A stretch of 7,934 bases of DNA from an uncultured Alcaligenaceae bacterium (GTDB lineage: Bacteria; Pseudomonadota; Gammaproteobacteria; Burkholderiales; Burkholderiaceae_B): the NCBI GenBank assembly GCA_937897265.1, contig CALCPT010000622.1:1-7934 (forward strand). Reading direction: 5' to 3'. Each line of letters opens with the position of its first letter. The stretch's first letter is position 1. Shown in pieces: positions 1-6,669 of this stretch. The notes under the pieces were generated by a model. It was not told where the DNA came from and searched no databases. It saw only the letters and a list, made by a program, of their open reading frames with translations. The position numbers and the translations under genes are program-made.

Positions 1-1596
1 TTTGCTTCGGACCGTGAAGGCGACGCGGTGTTTGAAATGATCGCGATGACGATTGCTGCTTAAGCATACGGCATTGAGCGAGGCCTGCGTTTCGCCTAAA
101 AATTGACTGTAAGTCTTTACCGTTTGAGCCAAGCCATCTTTGCTTTTCGCGGATAACGCCAAGATGCACAGCCGCTCATCACTGACCGCCGCACCGGCTT
201 CGACAGACGCCGTGGCCTCTTCAATGATCAAATGCGCATTGCTGCCGCTTGCACCAAACGCACTTAATCCAGCCCGCCTTAACGTCCCCTGTAATCGCCA
301 AGGTTGCAGTTCGCTGACAGGCTGAAGATTGAGTTCGTTCCAGGGGATACGTGTACTGGGCGTTTGAATATGGAGCGTAGGAGGTAACTCACGGTGCTCG
401 AGCGCCTTTAGCAGTTTGATGAGACCCATCACGCCTGCCGCTGACTCGAGGTGTCCGATATTTGACTTGATCGAGCCGACCAACAAGGGACGGTCTCGTT
501 GCTCGGCTTTACCAATGACGGCGCCAAGTGATTGCGCTTCGATGGGATCGCCCAAGGGCGTTCCGGTGCCGTGGGCTTCGACGTAATCGATATCGTGAGG
601 CTGCAGGCCAGATTTCAGTAGTGTTTGGCGAATCAGCTTTTGTTGAGCCTGACCATTTGGAACAGTAAAGCCGCTACTAGCACCATCCTGGTTCACTCCC
701 GTTGCACGGATGACGCCAATGATGTTGTCGTGACTTGCCACCGCATCGGAAAGTCGTTTCAACACGACGATGCCGCAGCCTTCTCCTCGGACATAGCCGT
801 TTGCATCCTCACTAAAAGTCTTGCACTTACCATCTGCGGACATCATCCCAGCGGCTGACAAGGTAACGTTCAGTAGGGGAGATAGCGTAAGATTGACGCC
901 ACCCGTTAAGGCAAGATCACAGTCCTTGGCCCTCAATGAGGTACAGGCCAGATGAATCGCAGTGAGCGAAGACGAGCACGCAGTATCGACCGCCATACAG
1001 GGGCCCTGGAGCCCCAACACGTAAGAGATTCTTCCGGCACACGCGTTCAGCGGTGTGCCAGTATTGAAGTAAGGGTTACCATCTCCCTCGCCGTCTGCGC
1101 ACGCCTGCAACAGGCCGTAGTCGCTCGAAGTGACTCCTACAAATACCCCAGAGGCGCTCGCAACGAGCGAAGAGGGCGCAATACCGGCGTGCTCAAGCGC
1201 TTCCCAGGCGACTTCAAGCAGCAGTCGTTGCTGAGGATCCATCCCCTCAGCCTCTCGGGCAGAAATTCCAAAAAAACTGGCATCGAATTTGTCGGCGTCT
1301 TCGACAAATCCCCCTCTGAGCGTGTAGGCCTTTCCGGGTGTACCTGGCCGCGGATCATAATAATCCTGAGCGTTCCAACGCGTTTGGGGAATATCGGTAA
1401 TGGCATCGCGTCCTGCGCGAACCAGTTGCCATAGCTCTTCTGGATTTTTTACGCTAGGCGCGCGGCACGCCATCCCAACCACCGCGATGGGTTCGACCGA
1501 GAGCGTTTTGGTTTGCTCAAGCTCTTTGCGCAGTAGTTGAATGAGCGTGTAAGCCTTTTGCAAAGGACTTGCTACGGTTGAAGACGAGTCACTCAT
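1..1596 (-). CDS. Modular type I polyketide synthase, N-terminal part (docking helix, ketosynthase, start of KS-AT linker); 3' end outside window
   Basis: The frame starts with ATG at 1596 and stays open for 532 codons to the window edge, so only the N-terminal part is seen. Residues 1-34 form a short helical, probably coiled-coil docking segment (LIQLLRKELEQT at 18-29). The ketosynthase starts at EPIAVVG (35-41) and has the full decarboxylative-condensation triad: Cys207 in DTACSSSL, His342 in EAHGTGT and His382 in KSNIGH. The end of the KS reads GASGSNAHLIIEEA. The final residues (NRHRDHFKHRV) match the KS-AT linker, so an acyltransferase should follow just outside. The start is fixed by an AAGGA site 6 nt upstream and by the 4-bp ATGA overlap with the preceding PKS gene, which implies co-transcription and probably translational coupling. 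It should accept the beta-hydroxyacyl chain made by the middle PKS. Variants from the usual KS sequence are MACRAPS for MxCRFPG, GISAREA for GISPREA, and Ala449 in the GFSGTN loop. Which reductive domains follow is unknown. Confidence 0.96.
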   Translation of the reverse strand, partial: MSDSSSTVASPLQKAYTLIQLLRKELEQTKTLSVEPIAVVGMACRAPSVKNPEELWQLVRAGRDAITDIPQTRWNAQDYYDPRPGTPGKAYTLRGGFVEDADKFDASFFGISAREAEGMDPQQRLLLEVAWEALEHAGIAPSSLVASASGVFVGVTSSDYGLLQACADGEGDGNPYFNTGTPLNACAGRISYVLGLQGPCMAVDTACSSSLTAIHLACTSLRAKDCDLALTGGVNLTLSPLLNVTLSAAGMMSADGKCKTFSEDANGYVRGEGCGIVVLKRLSDAVASHDNIIGVIRATGVNQDGASSGFTVPNGQAQQKLIRQTLLKSGLQPHDIDYVEAHGTGTPLGDPIEAQSLGAVIGKAEQRDRPLLVGSIKSNIGHLESAAGVMGLIKLLKALEHRELPPTLHIQTPSTRIPWNELNLQPVSELQPWRLQGTLRRAGLSAFGASGSNAHLIIEEATASVEAGAAVSDERLCILALSAKSKDGLAQTVKTYSQFLGETQASLNAVCLSSNRHRDHFKHRVAFTVRSK

Positions 1597-4500
1597 CTTG
1601 CATCCTTTTTGACAGTCAGCGATGAAAGTTCGCCCTCAATTAACGCTGCAATTTCACTGTCCGATAACTCGTTCTCAACCGCCGGTACGGGCGCCTGTGG
1701 CATAAGAGTTTGAGGTGACTTCGGTTCAATGTCTTTCGATACTTTCTCTTCAGTAAAGAGCAAGGCCAGTAGATAGTTGGTGAGTCGCTCGACGCTAGGA
1801 AAATCAAAAATTGTTGAGGCGACGAGTTTGCAGCCGAGTTGTTGTTCTAAGCGAGTGCGTAGCGAAACCGCCATTAAAGAGTCCATACCAAAATCAAAGA
1901 ACCCTCTCGTCACATCAAGCGTTGAACTATCAGGTATTTCAAGTAAACCACACACTTGTTGACTGATGTATTCACTCAACGCCTCGGCACGATTCCAGGT
2001 AGGCATCTCTTGAAGCTGATTAAGTAAACTTGGTGTCGAAGCGCTTTCGGTAAGTGTGTCACTAGGCGCCAACAGGTCAAAAATGGGCTGTTGATGGTGA
2101 ACCGAGTAGGTATTTTTGAGTTGAGACCAGTTTGCTTTGACAATCGCAAGTTGACTGTGATTTAACAGCAAAGCTTGTTCAAGATACTGAAGCGCTTCGC
2201 TTGGAGCCAAAGTTAAGAAGCCGCTACTCGCAACTTTATCTGAGCCAGCAGTGCTTTGTACTAGACCGCCATTGTCCCAAGGACCCCAGTTTATGCTGAT
2301 CGCAGGAAGCTTGAGCCCTCGGCGATAGGTTGCGAGCCCATCCAAAAATGAGTTAGCGGCAGAGTAGTGGGCCAGTTGAGCTGAGCCAAGTACGCTTGAA
2401 ATTGAAGAATACAGTACAAAAAAATCGAGATCTAACGCCTTAGTTTGCTGGTGTAAGTTCCAGGCCCCCTGAACCTTAGATGCAAACATATTGTGCAGTG
2501 ATTCAAGTGTGAGGTCTTTACACCAAACTGGGGTTGCCAGACCGGCAGCATGCACCACGCCTTTTATTTGACGCTTGTTTTTAGTGAGAAACTCAAACGC
2601 CTGTTGCACTTGCGAGGCTTGCGAGATATCGCATGGCATAAACAAGACTTTCGTACCCAGTGCTTCGATTTCTTGGATCGCTTGCTGCGCGGTCTCGCTC
2701 GGTATGTTTCGGCTTAGCAAGATCACTTCATTCGCGTGTTTTGAGGCGAGGAATCGAGCGGTTTGAAGACCGAGCGAACCAGTACCACCCGTGATCACGT
2801 ACGTTGCCTCTTGGGCGATTTTAAGATTCTTAGCGGGTATGCTGTCAACCGGTTCTAAGCGAGCCACATATTTTTTATGCTGAATCAGTTGAATGTGAAT
2901 TTCGCTAGTGTCAGTACCAATCTCATTAAAGATCTGATCTGCGCTTGATTCGTCGTACTCTAAAACGCCGCCCTGAATCGTTGGATTTTCTAAGAACAAC
3001 GAACGGACAAAGCCGCTTAGCATGCTCGAAAAAGGGGTGGAAAAATCCTCACGAGTCAATGCTCCTGATCTTTTCACCATAAACCAAAGCGGAATCGCTA
3101 TGGACAGCGCTGTCAACGCGCGACTGATGTATGTCGCGTTCAACAGCATCTGTTCTCCAAAGGCCGGATGAAAACTTACGTCATTCCAATCCTCTGGCCA
3201 CATCAAAGCAATGCTCGTCAGTGCATTTGTTTGATTTACATCGTGAATCACTCGACGGTAATCATCGGATGAGATGCCATCAATAATCCACAGTGCATCT
3301 GATTTTTTGTGATAACTGTGGGCAGGCACCACATAAATATTTGCAGTATCCGAGCCGTTCAAAGCACCCGCCGGGACAGCTTCGATATTCGAGACGAAAA
3401 TCAAGCGCTGTCCGGTGACTGGCGCGCGCGTCACATTCGAAGTTAAAACATTCTGTTGCTGCCAAACTGGTTTATAGAGTGCCTGTAATGTTTGACTTTG
3501 ACTTTGTTGATACTCGTCAATTAGGACTTGGCAAATTCTGTTCACGACCGCATCATCTTGCTCTTCAAAATGACTGCGTTGCGCGAGATGCTCGCGCAGA
3601 TTGTTGAGATCACCGGCTTTGATCAGTTCTAGCATCTTGAAGGATGGAACGCTTGCTTTTGCGGCGGTGGTTTGGCTAGAGTTGAACCAATGACGTTGGC
3701 GTTGGAAAGCATACGTTGGTAAGTCTACAAAAGGTGCGCTCGAGGCAGCGTACACTTTTAGCCAGTCGATTATGACTCCCGCCAGGTAAAGTTGCGATAA
3801 GGTTTCGGTTGTCGATTGCACTGCGCCTTTGCTTTTTCTTAAGCTAGGCATCAACTTCATGCGATGAGCGCCTTCGCTCTGTCCGATCATCCCTAGCAGA
3901 ATGGGCTGAGGACCAATTTCCATCACAACGTCGATCTGGTCATTCAATAGTTTGTCGGTGATTTTAGTAAATTGGACTGGTTGCCGGATGTGATCTCGCC
4001 AATAACTTGCGGTCTGTATTTCGTCTTGCGCTAGTGCACCACTAATGTTTGAAAGTAGGGGGATCCGAGTCGGGTGAAAAGTGATTGTTTCGGCAAAAGA
4101 TAAAAACTCACCTAGCACCGGCTCCATCAGTGCAGAATGGAAAGCGTGTGACACGGTCAGCTCGCGATACTGAATCTCCGACTGATTCAGTATCGATTGA
4201 AAATCTGTCAGAGCACTGCTATCGCCTGACACTACAGTCTCTTTGGCTGTGTTCAGACCCGCGATTTCGAGCGATCCGGCAGTATCAAGTTTCGTTAATA
4301 GCACTTGCACGTCATCAGCAGACGCAAAAACTGCCATCATTGCGCCAGTGACTTGAAGTTGTTGCATCAGACGAGCACGCGTTGAGATCAGCTTTAGACC
4401 ATCCTCAAGCGAAAAAACGCCTGAAACACACGCTGCAACGTACTCGCCGACACTATGTCCCGCCACAACATCTGGCTTAATTCCCCAAGACAACCAAAGT

Positions 4501-6434
4501 TGTGCCAACGAATACTCAAGCGCAAAAAGCGCGGGCTGCGTGTTAATGGTTTGGTTCAGTGCACCGGTCTGGTCGTCAAAGATCAGCGTCAGTAAAGACT
4601 GCCCAAGAATCGGGTCTAAGTAGGTTGCACAGCTTTGTAAAGCCTCTCTGAAGACCGTTTCAGTTTCAAAAAGTTCTTTACCCATACCTGCATATTGCGA
4701 TCCTTGCCCAGTAAACAGCCAGGCAACTTTTGGTGCCCGACCATTTAAATCCAGCTTTCGACTTGAAGCTGAGGCTTGCTGTGCCTGATTTGACAAGAGG
4801 TTTAACTTTTCAAGGCACTCAGTCTTTGAAGCGGCGATGATCGAGAGCCTGTGTTCAAACTGGGTGCGATGTAGGCTAGCAGCCAAACAGAAGGCGGGGA
4901 GGTCGTGGTCAGGTGTTCGCGTGAGTTGTTGAGTAAAACGTCTGACCTGTTCACTCAGTGCTTGGGGTGAACGCGCGCTGATATTCAGAATGTGTAAGGG
5001 TCGTGCACCTAAACTGGCTGAGATCGATGATGCCGGATCGCTTGACGGCGCCTCTTCTAAGACGACGTGGCTGTTTGTTCCGCTAAAACCAAATGAGCTG
5101 ACACCAGCAAAACGACCCTTGCCGGTTGAGAGCCACTCTTGGCGTTGGTGGGTGATTTGAAAAGGTAAGCTGTCCCACGGAATATGAGGATTTTGTTCGG
5201 GACAGTTTAGGTGCGCGGGTAACACTTTATGCTGCAAGGCCAACACGACTTTGAGCAGCCCACTAATTCCTGCTGCACCTTCCATGTGACCAACATTTGT
5301 TTTGACCGAACCAATTTTTAGGGGATCTTCGGGTGTGCGTACGCTTGAGAAAATTTCGGCAAGCGCACCAATCTCAATGGGGTCGCCCAGACTGGTGCCC
5401 GTCCCGTGCGCTTCGACATAGTCGATTTGATCGGCGCGGACGTTACCATTTTTGAGTGCTTGCTTGATCACACGTTGTTGAGAGGGGCCATTTGGAGCAG
5501 TGAGTCCGCTGCTCGAGCCATCTTGGTTCACTGCGCTACCGCGAATCAAGGCCAGTACACGATCGCGTTTGACGTCGACATCCGATAGCCGCTTTAACAC
5601 GACAAGCCCGCAACCCTCTCCGCGGCCAAAACCGTTAGCATCAGACGAGAAGGCTTTGCACTTGCCGTCTGGCGACAGCATGCGATTGCGCGAAAAGTCG
5701 ATGCTAGTCTCAGGCGTTAGCGTTAAATTGACCCCACCAGTGATAGCGAGGTCACACTCTAAATTACGTAAACTTTGACAAGCCAAATGAACCGAAACAA
5801 GCGACGACGAGCAAGCTGTGTCAATTGCCACACAAGGACCTTCGAGCCCAAGCGTGTATGACAGTCGACCAGATGCCACACTGTGCGCCATCCCTGTGGT
5901 CATGTAAGCATCGATGTCCGTCTTTTCGCGTGACATCGACAGAAGACTGAAATCTTGATTGCAGATGCCGATGAACACACCGGTTCTGCTACCTGCAAGT
6001 GATTCAGGAACAATATTTGCGTGCTCCAGGGATTCCCAACACACTTCGAGCAAGAGATGCTGTTGAGGATCCATGTTTTTCGCTTCTCTTGGAGAGATTC
6101 CGAAAAACTCTGGATCTGACTCTTGCACCTGAGAAAAGAAAGACCCTTTTGTGGTGATGATCTTGCCAGCATCATCATAATTTGCACTGTAATACGCTTG
6201 ACTATCCCAGCGACTTTCAGGAATCGTTGCGATCGTGTCTTTACCCGACAAGAGAAGCTCCCAAAAGTCTTCAGGGGAGTGAATGTTGCCGGGGAAGCGA
6301 CAGCCCAGACCAATAATTGCAATCGGCTCAGATTGTTGTTTTTCTAGCGCGTCGATTTTTTTTCGCGCTGCTTGCAAGGCCAGTAGCGCTTGCTTGACTG
6401 AGGTAAGCTGACTTTCAGAGGCGGACTGTTCCAT
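1593..6434 (-). CDS. Complete single-module type I polyketide synthase, KS-AT(malonyl)-KR-ACP
   Basis: This cytosolic 1613-residue protein performs one round of chain extension with ketoreduction. Domains in order are as follows. A helical N-terminal docking segment covers about 8-35. The KS covers about 36-460, with Cys208, His343 and His383. The AT covers about 570-865, with GHSVG (Ser661) and the HAFH motif (763-766), which in this family marks malonyl-CoA. The post-AT linker is YAFQRQRHW (908-916). A helical stretch (about 933-985) is followed by the structural KR half (about 986-1200). The catalytic KR starts at [10 protein letters not shown] (about 1213), with Lys1320, Ser1344, Tyr1357 and Asn1361 in place. 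The ACP covers about 1485-1560, with Ser1519 in GMDSL for phosphopantetheine. The tail (about 1588-1613) is an acidic helix. There is no DH or ER between AT and KR, so the product should be a beta-hydroxyacyl chain. The KR lacks the LDD motif, so its stereochemistry is uncertain. ATG 6434 is the only plausible start, because an in-frame TAG sits at 6470-6468. The 235-bp upstream gap contains the likely promoter. The gene overlaps the next by 4 bp. Confidence 0.97.
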   Translation of the reverse strand: MEQSASESQLTSVKQALLALQAARKKIDALEKQQSEPIAIIGLGCRFPGNIHSPEDFWELLLSGKDTIATIPESRWDSQAYYSANYDDAGKIITTKGSFFSQVQESDPEFFGISPREAKNMDPQQHLLLEVCWESLEHANIVPESLAGSRTGVFIGICNQDFSLLSMSREKTDIDAYMTTGMAHSVASGRLSYTLGLEGPCVAIDTACSSSLVSVHLACQSLRNLECDLAITGGVNLTLTPETSIDFSRNRMLSPDGKCKAFSSDANGFGRGEGCGLVVLKRLSDVDVKRDRVLALIRGSAVNQDGSSSGLTAPNGPSQQRVIKQALKNGNVRADQIDYVEAHGTGTSLGDPIEIGALAEIFSSVRTPEDPLKIGSVKTNVGHMEGAAGISGLLKVVLALQHKVLPAHLNCPEQNPHIPWDSLPFQITHQRQEWLSTGKGRFAGVSSFGFSGTNSHVVLEEAPSSDPASSISASLGARPLHILNISARSPQALSEQVRRFTQQLTRTPDHDLPAFCLAASLHRTQFEHRLSIIAASKTECLEKLNLLSNQAQQASASSRKLDLNGRAPKVAWLFTGQGSQYAGMGKELFETETVFREALQSCATYLDPILGQSLLTLIFDDQTGALNQTINTQPALFALEYSLAQLWLSWGIKPDVVAGHSVGEYVAACVSGVFSLEDGLKLISTRARLMQQLQVTGAMMAVFASADDVQVLLTKLDTAGSLEIAGLNTAKETVVSGDSSALTDFQSILNQSEIQYRELTVSHAFHSALMEPVLGEFLSFAETITFHPTRIPLLSNISGALAQDEIQTASYWRDHIRQPVQFTKITDKLLNDQIDVVMEIGPQPILLGMIGQSEGAHRMKLMPSLRKSKGAVQSTTETLSQLYLAGVIIDWLKVYAASSAPFVDLPTYAFQRQRHWFNSSQTTAAKASVPSFKMLELIKAGDLNNLREHLAQRSHFEEQDDAVVNRICQVLIDEYQQSQSQTLQALYKPVWQQQNVLTSNVTRAPVTGQRLIFVSNIEAVPAGALNGSDTANIYVVPAHSYHKKSDALWIIDGISSDDYRRVIHDVNQTNALTSIALMWPEDWNDVSFHPAFGEQMLLNATYISRALTALSIAIPLWFMVKRSGALTREDFSTPFSSMLSGFVRSLFLENPTIQGGVLEYDESSADQIFNEIGTDTSEIHIQLIQHKKYVARLEPVDSIPAKNLKIAQEATYVITGGTGSLGLQTARFLASKHANEVILLSRNIPSETAQQAIQEIEALGTKVLFMPCDISQASQVQQAFEFLTKNKRQIKGVVHAAGLATPVWCKDLTLESLHNMFASKVQGAWNLHQQTKALDLDFFVLYSSISSVLGSAQLAHYSAANSFLDGLATYRRGLKLPAISINWGPWDNGGLVQSTAGSDKVASSGFLTLAPSEALQYLEQALLLNHSQLAIVKANWSQLKNTYSVHHQQPIFDLLAPSDTLTESASTPSLLNQLQEMPTWNRAEALSEYISQQVCGLLEIPDSSTLDVTRGFFDFGMDSLMAVSLRTRLEQQLGCKLVASTIFDFPSVERLTNYLLALLFTEEKVSKDIEPKSPQTLMPQAPVPAVENELSDSEIAALIEGELSSLTVKKDAR
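1603..1607 (-). promoter_or_regulatory. Shine-Dalgarno site for the third PKS gene
   Basis: On the minus strand AAGGA lies 6 nt before the ATG at 1596, inside the last codons of the upstream PKS gene. It decides the start, because the same ATG also overlaps the upstream stop codon as ATGA (1593-1596). This is the classic arrangement for coupled translation of two successive PKS subunits. Confidence 0.75.
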
Positions 6435-6461
6435 TGCAAATAAACCGAAAAAGAGTCCCCG

Positions 6462-6481
6462 AATGCGCTAGGTAGCGCACT
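6462..6481 (-). promoter_or_regulatory. Leader inverted repeat / hairpin upstream of the middle PKS gene
   Basis: Two 7-bp arms, TGCGCTA and TAGCGCA, sit at 6464-6479 around a 2-nt centre. Read as RNA of the minus strand this gives a stem of about 8 bp (including one G-U pair) with an ACCU loop, ending 27 nt before the start codon. It could be an operator for a dimeric repressor or a leader hairpin that affects translation or mRNA stability. The nearest T-run lies about 9 nt further downstream, so it does not look like an intrinsic terminator. The structure is directly visible. Its function is inferred. Confidence 0.4.
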
Positions 6482-6507
6482 TGAATTGAATCGCCAAAAA
6501 AGGTTGT

Positions 6508-6536
6508 TTCATATGCACAGACCTTAACATAGGCAA
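6508..6536 (-). promoter_or_regulatory. Candidate sigma70-type promoter (downstream option)
   Basis: On the minus strand TTGCCT (6536-6531) and TATGAA (6513-6508) are separated by exactly 17 nt. Each hexamer matches four of six consensus bases. Transcription would start near 6501, leaving a leader of about 67 nt that contains the hairpin. The CRP-like site abuts and overlaps the -35 hexamer by 2 bases, a geometry close to that of class II activation. This is a pattern match only, and a second candidate overlaps it. Confidence 0.35.
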
Positions 6537-6554
6537 ATGTGCACATACTCACAA
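6526..6554 (-). promoter_or_regulatory. Candidate sigma70-type promoter (upstream option)
   Basis: On the minus strand TTGTGA (6554-6549) and TATGTT (6531-6526) are 17 nt apart, each matching four of six consensus bases. Transcription would start near 6519. The CRP-like site would then cover the -35 element and most of the spacer, which would favour repression rather than activation. It is mutually exclusive with, or overlapping, the other candidate. Confidence 0.3.
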
Positions 6555-6556
6555 TT
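6535..6556 (-). promoter_or_regulatory. CRP/Vfr-like operator
   Basis: On the minus strand TGTGA and GCACA are spaced by 6 nt. The CRP core consensus is TGTGA-N6-TCACA, so nine of ten core bases match. The flanks (AAT before, TTT after) also fit; aligned over 22 bp with the palindromic E. coli consensus I count 15 matches. The site includes the perfect 10-bp palindrome ATGTGCACAT at 6537-6546. It lies in the only intergenic region of the window, next to both promoter candidates. If it is real, the middle and left PKS genes would respond to a CRP-family regulator. This is inferred from one site, and a chance match cannot be excluded. Confidence 0.42.
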
Positions 6557-6669
6557 TCGCACAGAATGACTCTAAGAAGACGAGTCTGCCATTTTGTTCA
6601 AAACGGTCTGTCTGTCGCCTTTCTGTCAGAAATAAAAGTTGCCTGAAAACTAAAATTTTCTTTATTAAG

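Larger units (their letters stand above)
6435..6669. other. Intergenic region between the right and middle PKS genes
   Basis: This is the only stretch without coding sequence, 235 bp long and clearly AT-richer than the genes. Besides the promoter candidates, CRP-like site and leader hairpin given separately, it holds a short palindrome, TTTCTG-T-CAGAAA, at 6620-6632, and a weak inverted repeat, GACTC/GAGTC, near 6568-6586. No hairpin followed by a T-run is seen after the stop codon of the right-hand gene, so read-through from that gene into the middle gene is possible. No small ORF with a credible start was recognised, and no tRNA-like structure was seen. Confidence 0.7.

Noticed and set aside
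952..1434. Open frame of 160 codons on the plus strand
   Set aside because: It lies wholly antisense to the left KS, whose sense frame is conserved including the catalytic Cys. The translated protein is Arg/Ser-rich with no recognisable domain.
5900..6322. Open frame of 140 codons on the minus strand inside the middle PKS gene
   Set aside because: It overlaps the KS in another frame and its translation looks like out-of-frame coding sequence without any family motif.
1593..6434. Trans-AT or iterative PKS
   Set aside because: The middle protein has an intact integrated AT with GHSVG and HAFH. The one-module-per-protein layout with docking helices at both ends fits a cis-AT collinear system better than an iterative one.
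6464..6479. Leader hairpin as terminator or attenuator
   Set aside because: The run of five T comes about 9 nt after the stem instead of directly after it, and no leader peptide is visible.
6537..6546. ATGTGCACAT palindrome as a LuxR-type box
   Set aside because: It is too short and does not match the ACCTGT-N8-ACAGGT-like pattern, and it is better explained as part of the CRP-like site.
6607..6618. Tandem CTGT motif (CTGTCTGTC)
   Set aside because: Only two units, too short to be a meaningful repeat.
6590..6669. Intrinsic terminator after the right-hand PKS gene
   Set aside because: The possible stems (GAAAA/TTTTC and TTTCT/AGAAA) are short and AT-rich, and none is followed by a T-run in the transcript direction.
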